Assembly (NCBI GenBank): GCA_937901145.1
Contig: CALCHE010000116.1
Span: forward strand, 1-23,987
From: an uncultured Clostridia bacterium
GTDB lineage: Bacteria > Bacillota > Clostridia > Oscillospirales > Acutalibacteraceae
DNA length: 23,987 nt
Direction: 5' to 3'
Part shown: piece by piece, positions 1 through 8,200 of the stretch
Position numbering within the stretch: the stretch's first letter is position 1
Layout of the letters: each line of letters opens with the position of its first letter
Translations under genes and position numbers: made by a program
The notes under the pieces: model-generated
The model's input: the letters and a program-made list of their open reading frames with translations, nothing else
Databases searched by the model: none
What the model was told of the DNA's origin: nothing

Positions 1-1
1 A

Positions 2-409
2 AAGTGCGGTGAAAATGCAGTTGAAGAAGGTGCTTGTTGGTTCTGTGGTGAAATAGTTACAAGAGAAGCAGAAGACACAGCACTCACTCACTCCTTCACA
101 AAGTACGAAGTGACTGAAGCCCCCAAGTGCGGTGTAGAAGGTAAGGAAGTTGCTTACTGTGACCACGGTTGCGGTGCAACAGATGAAAAGGCTATTGAAG
201 CTCTCACTCATAAAGATGCAGACGGTGACTACAGCTGTGACAACGGTTGCGGCTATGAATATGAGAAGCCTGCTGAACCGACAGACATAGCTTGTGACCA
301 CCTTTGCCATAAGTCAGGTATTTTAGGCTTCTTCTGGAAGATAGTTAAATTTTTCTCAAAGCTGTTTAAGGCAAATCCCATATGTGAATGCGGCGCGGCT
401 CATTATTAA
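2..409 (+). CDS. Cys-rich secreted protein, C-terminal part (5' end outside window)
   Basis: The reading frame is open from the first codon at base 2, so the gene begins upstream and only the last 135 residues are visible. The internal ATG at 110 has no ribosome binding site and is not the start. The visible part has paired cysteines (KCGEN, CWFCG, CDHGCG, CDNGCG) in the style of the short Cys repeats found in large secreted proteins of gut Clostridia, possibly metal- or disulfide-stabilised. The end carries CDHLCHKSG, then an aromatic/basic hydrophobic segment (GFFWKIVKFF, KLFKANP) and a final CECGAAHY. Only 30 bases separate it from the ubiquitin-like gene, with no terminator between, so the two are probably co-transcribed. 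The function is unknown. A surface or secreted location is inferred from the composition, because the signal peptide is not in the window. Confidence 0.75.
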   Translation, partial: KCGENAVEEGACWFCGEIVTREAEDTALTHSFTKYEVTEAPKCGVEGKEVAYCDHGCGATDEKAIEALTHKDADGDYSCDNGCGYEYEKPAEPTDIACDHLCHKSGILGFFWKIVKFFSKLFKANPICECGAAHY

Positions 410-439
410 TATAACTGAAAAATAAGAAGGAGTAGTGTT

Positions 440-874
440 ATGAATACTAAAGTAAAGAAGATGCTGTCACTGTTAATTGCAGCAGTAATGATTTTCGCAA
501 TGACACTTTCTGCTTCTGCTATGCAGATTTTTGTTAAAAATGCAGAAGGAACAACTATAACACTTGAGGTCGAACCGAATGATTCCATTGATGCCATTAT
601 GGCGAAGGTTCAGGAGAAGCAAGGAATCCCTCCCGAACAGCAGAAGCTGACTTTTGCCGGTAAGGAGCTTGAGAAGGGAAAAACTCTTTCGGATTATAAC
701 ATTCAGAAGGAATCAACCTTGCATCTTGTTGTTATTCCCATCAGCGACCAGGAAGCTGATGATACCTGTAAGAACTGCGGCAGACCTGTTCACGAAGGTA
801 AGATTAACGAGTATATCTGTTCTTTTATTACTTTCATAAAGCTGGTCGTTTCATTCTTTAAAGCTGTCGCATAA
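440..874 (+). CDS. Secreted ubiquitin-like protein
   Basis: This 144-residue protein has three parts. Residues 1-27 form a signal peptide (basic MNTKVKK, hydrophobic core, ASA cleavage site). Residues 28-103 align without gaps to eukaryotic ubiquitin, starting exactly at MQIFVK; a hand count gives 51 identities in the first 70 positions. Residues 104-144 form a tail with CKNCG and His118, then a hydrophobic segment (FITFIKLVVSFFKAV). Ubiquitin lysines 6, 29, 33, 48 and 63 are kept, while 11 and 27 are Thr and Met. The hydrophobic patch is changed at Leu8 (Ala) and Ile44 (Thr) but Val70 remains. The LRLRGG end is replaced by VIPISD, so E1 activation and conjugation by the normal route look impossible. 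The start is supported by AAGGAG at 427-432. No E1, E2, ligase or deubiquitinase is nearby. Secreted ubiquitin is known from Bacteroides fragilis; interference with a host ubiquitin pathway is an inference. Confidence 0.93.
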   Translation: MNTKVKKMLSLLIAAVMIFAMTLSASAMQIFVKNAEGTTITLEVEPNDSIDAIMAKVQEKQGIPPEQQKLTFAGKELEKGKTLSDYNIQKESTLHLVVIPISDQEADDTCKNCGRPVHEGKINEYICSFITFIKLVVSFFKAVA

Positions 875-893
875 AACTGAATAAATAAAAATC

Positions 894-927
894 TACCGCC
901 GGGGAGAAATCCTCGGCGGTATTTTTT
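894..927 (+). terminator. Rho-independent terminator of the ubiquitin-like gene
   Basis: An 11-bp stem (TACCGCCGGGG with CCTCGGCGGTA, one G-T pair) has the loop AGAAAT and is followed by six T. It lies 20 bases after the stop codon of the ubiquitin-like gene. Confidence 0.9.
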
Positions 928-940
928 ATGGCACTAATAT

Positions 941-980
941 AAAAAACGGTTTATGATCTCACATAAACCGTTAATTTTTT
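941..980 (-). terminator. Terminator of the pilus operon
   Basis: A perfect 11-bp stem (AACGGTTTATG with CATAAACCGTT) has the loop ATCTCA. Read on the minus strand it ends in a T run (941-946 are all A on the plus strand) and follows directly after the last sortase gene. T runs on both sides mean it could also stop plus-strand transcripts. Confidence 0.85.
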
Positions 981-1566
981 ATTCTGTGTATGCGCACCTT
1001 ACGGTAATTCTTTTGGCTCCGCCGTAGGTACAGGTGTAAAGAATCAGGTCGTCTCCGCTGTCTTTTACCTTGTCAGCATCTGAGGGCATAAGCAGTTCCA
1101 CGCTTCTGACCTCGTATCGGCTTATCTGTGAGTCCATATCCGTGAATATAACCGTATCTCCGACCTGCAGTTTGCCGAGATAGCCGAAATGAAATCTGTA
1201 ATTATGGGCGGCAATTACCAGGTTGTCGCTTTTCGTACTGCCGTAATATCTGCAGGGTGAGATTTTTAGTCTACTGTAGTCCCATTCTGACATAACGGGT
1301 AAATCAAGATTCAGAGAGGGGATGGTCAGATAACCGATGTATCCGTAGCCGTCTATTTCTCTGACTGTCATTTCTTCATCGAAGGGGTCTGTGATTTTTT
1401 CCTTCAGCTCACTTTCCGCTATGCTCATACGGAGGGAATCCATCAGCATTTCGGAGCTTTCGTGCGCTTGCTCACTTTCGTAATTATTGTAAATGAGAAG
1501 TCCCATAGAGAAGGCTATAAAAATTACTCCCACCGTCATAAGGGTAATGGCTATCTTTCTTTTCAT
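979..1566 (-). CDS. Sortase, partner of the variant LIDTGQ sorting signal
   Basis: A 195-residue transpeptidase-type sortase with an N-terminal membrane segment (about 5-26), so it is anchored N-terminus-in with the catalytic domain outside. The catalytic residues are visible: His121 in AAHNYRFHFG, Cys179 in LYTCTYGGAKR and most likely Arg186. It lacks the C-terminal membrane segment and the TCTPYG form of the class C pilus sortase encoded upstream, so it is a second, different type; the exact class is not certain. Its start codon overlaps the stop of the Cna-B protein gene by four bases (ATGA), which ties the two together. The likely substrate is that neighbour, whose sorting signal is LIDTGQ rather than LPXTG. 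It is the last gene of the pilus operon and is followed directly by a terminator. Confidence 0.9.
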   Translation of the reverse strand: MKRKIAITLMTVGVIFIAFSMGLLIYNNYESEQAHESSEMLMDSLRMSIAESELKEKITDPFDEEMTVREIDGYGYIGYLTIPSLNLDLPVMSEWDYSRLKISPCRYYGSTKSDNLVIAAHNYRFHFGYLGKLQVGDTVIFTDMDSQISRYEVRSVELLMPSDADKVKDSGDDLILYTCTYGGAKRITVRCAYTE

Positions 1567-2555
1567 GCTGCTTCCTCGTCCTTTTTACCGATGTGGAGCA
1601 TAGCCCAGCCTATACTGAAAAGTAAAAGTCCCGCTATGGAGAAAACAGGCACAGGCCAGTTGAACTGACCTGTATCGATAAGCTCGTCAGGCTCTGTGGT
1701 CGGTTCGTCGGGGTGTGTGGTTACGGGTTTTTCGTCGGGAAAAGTGGTGCCCGTCACTGAAGCGCCCGTATTAATGATTTTAACGCTGTTTGAGGAGCTT
1801 TCATAGGATACCTTGAATCCGTCGGGGATTTCACTTTCCACCACACTCCAGACGTGTTTTGAGGAAAGATTATCCCATCTGTAGTGCCAGCCGTTAGCGG
1901 CGCTCAGAGTGACTTTTTCCGCTTCTCTGAAATCGCAGAGAAGACTGACCGTTACTGATTCGGGATGTGAGGTATCTGTGTTCCATACCTTTTTTACGCT
2001 GATATATGTAGTTTCGGGCAGACCTTCCGCTTCATAAATCTGCATTTTAGGAGTAGCGTTTATGTCGTAAACCCAGTTTTTGTTTTCCTTGTCATAAAGA
2101 GGAATATTGATAACGAAGGGGGAGGGCATAAAGTAGTCGGGGATATTTCCCATAGGCACTATCAGGTACACACCGGGGACAAGATTATCGAAAAGGATAC
2201 TGCCGTTTTTATCCGAAGATCTGAAGGTAAAGTCCAGGTCGTGCGTTAAAGCAAAATGCGTAAGATGTATGGGCAGATATGCATCCTGCAGATTGCCCAT
2301 ATCCATTTTACAGTCATCGTAGGGTACCACATAGTCGTAACCTACACCGCCACTTTTTTCGTAGGCGGCAGCAAATAAATACAGGCGGAATGATGCACCC
2401 TCGATGGGTGTAGCAGTATTAGTGTCTGCCACATGGAGAGTAATACTGCCTCTTTTACTTACGAGGGCAGAAGCAGCGGGAGAAAAAGCGTAAACGCACA
2501 TAGTAAAAGCCATAGCAAATATTAGAGCCAAGGCTGTAATTCTTTTCTTGTTCAT
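1563..2555 (-). CDS. Cna-B/SpaA-type pilin-related surface protein with LIDTGQ sorting signal
   Basis: A 330-residue exported protein. The signal peptide is residues 1-30 (ending SAAS-A-type: PAASA). A first SpaA-like beta domain (about 36-172) contains GSITLHV and IEGASFRLYL. A Cna-B domain (about 184-263) starts with YISVKKVW and has Glu240 in VVESEIPDGF and an Asn in VKIINT, the usual intramolecular isopeptide set. A Pro/Thr/Glu linker follows, then LIDTGQ (292-297) directly followed by FNWPVPV, a membrane helix (about 303-322) and a GKKDEEAA tail. The motif is not LPXTG. I recall similar LI-Q-TGQ-LNWPIP signals in Clostridia pilin-related proteins, paired with a dedicated sortase, which is what the overlapping downstream gene offers. 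The likely role is a minor or basal pilus subunit or an independently anchored surface protein. An AAAGGTGA ribosome binding site precedes the start. Confidence 0.87.
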   Translation of the reverse strand: MNKKRITALALIFAMAFTMCVYAFSPAASALVSKRGSITLHVADTNTATPIEGASFRLYLFAAAYEKSGGVGYDYVVPYDDCKMDMGNLQDAYLPIHLTHFALTHDLDFTFRSSDKNGSILFDNLVPGVYLIVPMGNIPDYFMPSPFVINIPLYDKENKNWVYDINATPKMQIYEAEGLPETTYISVKKVWNTDTSHPESVTVSLLCDFREAEKVTLSAANGWHYRWDNLSSKHVWSVVESEIPDGFKVSYESSSNSVKIINTGASVTGTTFPDEKPVTTHPDEPTTEPDELIDTGQFNWPVPVFSIAGLLLFSIGWAMLHIGKKDEEAA

Positions 2556-2573
2556 CGCTTTTTCACCTTTCTT

Positions 2574-3443
2574 TCAGTTTTTCTTTTTCTTATTCTTTTT
2601 AGCCTTTGAGGATTTGACTATGAGATATATCAGCAGAAGTCCGAGGATAGGTGCCGCTACAGCAGGAGTGACGATGAGCGGGTCTATCTGATAAGCCTCT
2701 GTGATAACATTGATTACTCTGTCAGGCTCGATATTTTCGATTCTGGTGCCTCTGACGAGCATTCGGTGTGTATTGATTCCGTAGGGTGTGCAGGTGACCA
2801 GTGTGCAGTAATCCTCACCGGGAACGACGTTAAGAGCATCGGTTTCCTCTGGCAGAACTATAAGAATCTGATCCACCTGATAGGTGATTGTTCTGTCGAG
2901 TATTCTTATTGTAAAAATATCGCCCTTCTCGAGCTTGTCGAGATTAGTAAAAAGCTTGGCTGAGGGGAGACCTCTGTGAGCCGAAAGAACAGCATGAGTG
3001 CTGACTCCTCCGACGGGAATACTCGAGCCTTCCACATGGCCGACAGCTGAATTGAGAACCTTGTCTGCTGTGCCGTGGTAAATGGGAAGCTGAACCTTTA
3101 TCTTTTCGATGGTGATGTAGCCCATCATGCCGTCGCCGTTTACATCAAGGGTGCTGTAGTATTCGTCGGCGATGCTTTTATGGCTGAGGAAGGGGAAGGA
3201 CATATTTCTCAGCTTTTCGTTATATTTATCCGCCTTATGGAAAAGCTTGGTATAGTCCTCGGGAGTCAGGTCTACGATAAGGTCATCGTAGTTGATGATA
3301 GCCTGAGACTGCCTTTTTTCGTTCCAGAAATCACTTATGGTAGGGTAGAGCATTACGCTCAGTCCTACGAAAAAGATAGCCACGAGCAAAATGGTAGAAG
3401 CACTGCCGCTTTTTTTCTTCTGTACAGGTTTCTTTTCTTTCAT
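2574..3443 (-). CDS. Class C (pilus-polymerising) sortase
   Basis: Transpeptidase that would join pilin subunits between the LPXTG threonine of one and the pilin-motif lysine of the next. From the chosen ATG at 3443 it has 289 residues: a lysine-rich cytoplasmic start, a membrane segment (about 16-35), an external catalytic domain with His156 in LSAHRGLP, Cys218 in LVTCTPYGINTHR and Arg227 nine residues later, and a second C-terminal membrane segment (about 257-277) with a poly-Lys tail. The two membrane segments and TCTPYG are class C features. A canonical DPF/DPW lid motif is not obvious; SFPF lies at the expected place. The frame is open to an upstream ATG at 3482, but the 3443 ATG has the better purine-rich leader and gives the usual signal-anchor start. 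It lies downstream of the backbone pilin and 18 bases before the next pilin-related gene. Confidence 0.93.
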   Translation of the reverse strand: MKEKKPVQKKKSGSASTILLVAIFFVGLSVMLYPTISDFWNEKRQSQAIINYDDLIVDLTPEDYTKLFHKADKYNEKLRNMSFPFLSHKSIADEYYSTLDVNGDGMMGYITIEKIKVQLPIYHGTADKVLNSAVGHVEGSSIPVGGVSTHAVLSAHRGLPSAKLFTNLDKLEKGDIFTIRILDRTITYQVDQILIVLPEETDALNVVPGEDYCTLVTCTPYGINTHRMLVRGTRIENIEPDRVINVITEAYQIDPLIVTPAVAAPILGLLLIYLIVKSSKAKKNKKKKN

Positions 3444-3522
3444 ATTTTTTTCTCTCTTAATTAAAATTCTCAACGTCATCACTGAATTTTTTCAGGAACA
3501 ACGGTCAGAACTTCAGGTATCA

Positions 3523-3547
3523 CCCTGCCGACATTAAGTCGGCAGGG
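3523..3547 (-). other. Intercistronic hairpin between backbone pilin and sortase genes
   Basis: A perfect 10-bp GC-rich inverted repeat (CCCTGCCGAC with GTCGGCAGGG) has a 5-base loop. No T run follows on the minus strand, so it is not a standard terminator. It may act as partial attenuation or protect the 3' end of the pilin message. Confidence 0.6.
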
Positions 3548-3648
3548 ATTAGTTTTACCGTCCGTCAGCTATTAACTGTGGAATCTTAAGCTTCTGAGTC
3601 AGTGGGTTCTTTATCTTCTGACTCGGAACCGTCTGATTCTTTATCCCT

Positions 3649-5109
3649 TCAAGCGATGGAAGCCATTCTCTTCTTTGAGATGAGGATGATACCTGCACCG
3701 AGCATCATAACGATACCTACGATGTAGAAGATTGTGGTACCGATGCCGCCTGTTTCGGGAAGGAGGGAACCGGTCTTGTTTTCTACTTCGATTGTTGCGG
3801 GAGCTTCTTCGTTGATTTCGTATGTAGCTGTGAGAGCAGCTTCATCATAAGTGCTTGTGATGATAACATCTTTGTCAGCTGCGAGCTTGTTGTAGCCGGC
3901 GGGAGCTTCTGTTTCGCGAAGCTTGTATGAGCCTTCGTCGAGACCTACGAATTCGAACTTACCGTTAGCATCAGTTGTGATTTCTGTAAGTGTACCTTCA
4001 GCGTCAACCTTGTATGTGGGAACTGCTGCACCTGCTACTTCTGTGAACTTGATAGCGTTGCCATCTTTGTCGAGAAGCTGGAACTTAGCACCTGCAAGGC
4101 TTACCTTGTTTTCACCGTCCATTGTGAACTTGAGTACATCCATTTTCCAGGTGTAAGTAGTTGTTTTGTGTTCAGCTGTTTTCCATGTGCTGTCTTCACC
4201 GTATGAAAGATAAACTGTGTTATCGTTACCGTCGACTACGATGTTAGCATTTTCGTTGAGAGTAGCTGAGTAGTAAACTGTGAACTGTGTGCCTTTAGCA
4301 AGACCTGCGATGAAGTCGTTATTGAAAGCAACGTCGAAGGTGTGCTTGTCAGCGGGAGAAACTGTAACTGTGTAGTTAGCAGCGTCAACTACTGTACCGT
4401 CAGCGAGCTTAACAACAACGCTGTCAGCATTAAATGTAAGACCTGCTTCCATTGTATCGTGCATTACATAGTTTGTTGCACCTACACCAACTGTGATTGT
4501 TGATTTGTAGTTAACTACCTGATCGATGTCAGCGTCATTAACCTTGCCCCAGCCTTCGTCAGCATTAGCGATTTCGCTGTCTTCCTGAACGAACTTGTCG
4601 ATGTCAGGCTTTTCGTTCTTTTCGTGTGCATTGAATGTGTTGTCAACATTTGTAAGTGCACAGATTGTACCGAGTGATGTGTCGATTGCATAGTAACCGA
4701 GAGGAACATCAGTAAATGTTACATCGCCGTCATTAGCTGCAGTCTTTGTTGCTGTGGCAGCGATGCCTTTTTCTTTTGCATAAGCCACAGCTGCCTTTGC
4801 AAGCTCAGCTTTTCTTGCATCTGTTTCTTCGCCGTTCCATTCGATTGTACCTGTCTCAGCATTTGCTTTGAGGTATGCTGCGCCTGCACCGCCTTCAGCG
4901 AGGAAAGCTTCCCATTCTGTTACTACAGTGTAACGTCCCTGAGTTGCGCTGCCTTCTACGGGAGCAAAGTCAAGAATCTTATAGATGTTGTACTTTGCGC
5001 CTGAGAGTGCATTGTCGATTGTGATTGTGCCTGTACCGGCTGCGAGTGCGATTGTTCCCATGGAGAGAACGAGGGTGAGTGCCATTAAAACTGCAAATAA
5101 TTTCTTCAT
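3649..5109 (-). CDS. Backbone (major) pilin, isopeptide-forming, LPETG
   Basis: A 486-residue SpaA-type major pilin. The signal peptide is 1-23 (ALA cleavage). The N-terminal domain follows, then KPDIDKFV with Lys172 as the probable pilin-motif lysine. The middle domain (about 185-310) has the isopeptide-forming fimbrial fold. A C-terminal Cna-B/SpaA domain (about 320-445) contains AGAKFQLLDKDG and the E-box YKLRETEAPAGY (395-406). The sorting signal LPETG (450-454) is followed by a hydrophobic helix and KKRM. Codon choice is uniform and the protein is Ala/Thr-rich, as expected for a highly expressed subunit. An AAAGGAAG ribosome binding site lies 8 bases before ATG. It sits between the large adhesin and the class C sortase, the standard pilus arrangement. 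Oddity: after the TGA stop the same frame continues for 20 acidic codons to TAA. Confidence 0.95.
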   Translation of the reverse strand: MKKLFAVLMALTLVLSMGTIALAAGTGTITIDNALSGAKYNIYKILDFAPVEGSATQGRYTVVTEWEAFLAEGGAGAAYLKANAETGTIEWNGEETDARKAELAKAAVAYAKEKGIAATATKTAANDGDVTFTDVPLGYYAIDTSLGTICALTNVDNTFNAHEKNEKPDIDKFVQEDSEIANADEGWGKVNDADIDQVVNYKSTITVGVGATNYVMHDTMEAGLTFNADSVVVKLADGTVVDAANYTVTVSPADKHTFDVAFNNDFIAGLAKGTQFTVYYSATLNENANIVVDGNDNTVYLSYGEDSTWKTAEHKTTTYTWKMDVLKFTMDGENKVSLAGAKFQLLDKDGNAIKFTEVAGAAVPTYKVDAEGTLTEITTDANGKFEFVGLDEGSYKLRETEAPAGYNKLAADKDVIITSTYDEAALTATYEINEEAPATIEVENKTGSLLPETGGIGTTIFYIVGIVMMLGAGIILISKKRMASIA

Positions 5110-5169
5110 AGTTAATACTTCCTTTCTTTTTTTGAAATTTGCAATTTTTTCTGAGTTTTTTTTTGCATT

Positions 5170-5204
5170 CTCCGTCGCAATCGGATTTTTTCTGCGATTT
5201 GGAG
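5170..5204 (-). other. Imperfect hairpin upstream of backbone pilin gene
   Basis: Stem CTCC/GGAG, a small internal loop, then TCGCA/TGCGA with a 13-base loop, in the 97-base gap between the adhesin stop and the pilin start. No T run follows on the minus strand and I see no good promoter here, so it probably lies in the polycistronic message as a structured spacer. Confidence 0.4.
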
Positions 5205-5206
5205 AT

Positions 5207-8200
5207 TTATGAAAACCTCCTTTCCCGTTTACGACGAATTGTGCTATACAAAATCGGAAAAGCCATAAGGCTTAAACCGATTATTGCCGTGGGTAAAGTG
5301 CCTGTACCTCCTGTTTCGGGAAGCACGAAGCCGTAAGTGAAGTTTTCTACGGATATCAGAGTGGTTACCGTCTGGGTAATTCCGCTGGGGTCAGGCTCGT
5401 AGAAATAAAAGTATACGGGCTTACTCAGTGCCATATATCCCTCAGGTGGGACCGTTTCCACTAATGCATAGGGACCGCCAAGGGTGAGATACTGGGTTTC
5501 AATGTTCACAGTACCGTCAGCACCTGTGGTGTATGAACCGATATAGTAGAGCTGTTTGCCGTAATCCGTCAGGATGCTTTCTTCTGCACCGTCAGGCGGA
5601 ACTGCATCGGGATCACCCATAGGTCCGTAAAAATGGAATCCTACATTCGGTAAGCGTTCGTCTGTGTCTCCGTCCTGTTTGATGAGAGTTATTTTGTTCA
5701 TTGAGCCCGAAGCACCACCGCTGTGCTGTTCTACCTTGAAGGTAGCATCGATAATATCTGTTACCTGAGCCTTACCGTCGACCTTAACTGCGTTGTTTAC
5801 AGAAACATGTCCGCTTTCAGTGATAAGGGTGGTATAGTCTATTCTGATATGAAGCTCGTCAGGCAGAACGAAGGTCAGTTTGTTGGTCGTCTGGTCATAG
5901 GTTACAGTGTAAGTATAAAGACTTATGATACTGTCGAAATCTATCCAGTTGCCTGTAGTTTTGTCCTGGTAAAGAAGCTTTATCGAATCCCAGTAAACCG
6001 AAAGGTTATGTGTCATCGTGTCCTCGATGGTGATGGTGTCAGTGCCTTTAAGAATATCGAGAGCATTACGGTTTATGTGGATGTCGAAAAGCAGTCTGTT
6101 GTTTTCCTGCACGACGTGCTTATCCAGTAGACCTGTTTTGAACTCTACGGTATCCGTTACGGGACCGGAGGTATTATCATCATCCCACTTAAGCTCTGCC
6201 GTATTGTCAAGAGTATACTTGTTTTCTTCCGTAGTATTCAGGTATTCGTCCTTTAATTTAAGCTTGTAGGTAAAGACATGTCTGCCGCCGGCAATGTTGT
6301 TGCAGTACACCTGATAATCCGGCATCCAGTCTCTGAGCCAGGATAACATATCAGATTCAAGTTCTTGGTTAGTTTCCGAACGTATGAGCTCTGTTGATTT
6401 GACATTTATGGTGTTACCCGTAACTGTACCGTTATATATATATTTATTAAACCACGTCGAATCACTCCATGGGCTGTAGCAGATAACGGACAAAGATCCC
6501 GGAACATATTCCAGCTTATCGTCAAAGGTATCAGTAAATATAATTGATTTTGACGATTTAAGATATCCCTGAGGTCCTTGAGATCCGGGAATAGAGCCAT
6601 AAAATGTAACGGTGTAATCTACTGTTCCGTCATCGTTAACAGATGATTTTTTAGTAATCATAGGAGAGTAGTTATAGCTGGTTGTGCCCGTCACCTGAAT
6701 GAGCTCGGTATAGTTCAGGTATGCCTCGTTAGCGAGCCTATAGCTTTCCAGAAGGACATCCTCTACTGTTTTGTCACCATTAGGTTCGCCTGTCCATTCG
6801 GTGCCTGTTTTGGCATCAAAGGGGATTTTGTACGAAACAGTAAGCGTTGAATCCTCACTGAGTATCCATTTGGAGGAAGCTGAATCAGCATCTGAGGTGT
6901 TAAAATAAATATTGAAGCTGTGATATTGGTTACCCTCGGCGGGAGTGACGAGAATATAAGTGTTTTCCGTCGGTCCGCCGGGAACATAGGGCGTGAAGTT
7001 TATTGTGCGACCGCTTTGAGTAACTGCGGTTATCACCAAATCTTCGGGTATGTTTTCTACATAAAGGTAGCCTACATCGTTTTTGCCGTATCCCCAGAAG
7101 GCTGCCAGGTCGGTAAGGAAAAATCCGCCCCAGTCCTTGATTACTCCGGGAACATCGGCTTCGATGGTGAAATACACATACTCACCGTCATCACCGCGTG
7201 CACTTTTACTGATTCTCGGAATGAAGCCTACTACGTCAGCTTCACCGCCTGCTACTTCTTCTCTCTGGTTGATGGTGACCTTGGCGGTATTTGTGTAATG
7301 CTTCTGTTCACCTTCCTGAAGCTCTTCGTAGGTAGTATAGTAAACGATAACAAATCTGTGACCGTCGGGAAGAGCGAAGGACATTGAATTACCGTCGACT
7401 TCCACATCATTCCAGCTCAGTGCAGTTTCACCGAGCTTGTAGCCCCACTGGTCATAACGTACGATTTTAATATCCTGCCCCGTGTAGTATTCCAGTCCGT
7501 GACCGAGGGTATCGACTACGACAGTTCCCTGAAGGTTAGTGTCGCTTTTTTTGATTTCGATTTCCCATTCGATTACAGGGACAAGACTTCCGTCAGGTGC
7601 TGTAAGCACAGCCTGCTTACCGTCCTTTTCGATTTTATTAAGCTCGACGCTTACCCAGTCAGTGGCTTCGCCTTTTACCGGCTCACCTAAGGCATTTTCA
7701 CCGCGGGGATAAACACCGTTCCACATACCGACGCTCTCTTGGCCGAGCATATCATCGTTTATGGCTGATTTGTAGTTAATTAAAAATCCTTCACCTGCCG
7801 CAAAATCAGGAAATCCCGAAAGGGTGAAGCCGCCTGTAGCGCCGGGAGAGCCGTCGCCTATGACAGGCTGAGGGTTAAGGACGTTTCCTTTGAGGTCAGT
7901 TACCACGATGGTGTCTCTTAAAGCGTGGTGGTTTTCCCATATGTCATCGGGGACGACCAGATTCTTAATAACAGCCTTGGTTGCCTCGATTCTTATCTGA
8001 TACTCTAATGTGTTATCTTTACCGTTATATGTTCCGTGGGTTTTAGTAACCTTCATTTCGGCTTCTGTATCGATATTCAGATTAACCGTGATTTCATCAT
8101 TGAACACTACCTCTGTCGATTCACCTGACTGAGTGTCACCGACCGTAGCGTTGAATTCGATTACAAAGTCAACATTCGAATATTTCGCGCCGAAGCATTC

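Noticed and set aside
521..874. Internal ATG at the ubiquitin start as a cytoplasmic start
   Set aside because: No ribosome binding site precedes it, while the ATG at 440 has AAGGAG at good spacing and gives a standard signal peptide.
440..874. Ubiquitin gene as eukaryotic contamination
   Set aside because: It has a bacterial ribosome site, signal peptide, terminator, no introns, changed residues throughout, and continues a bacterial operon.
3523..3547. Hairpin as a full terminator after the backbone pilin
   Set aside because: No T run follows on the coding strand and the downstream genes lack an obvious promoter of their own.
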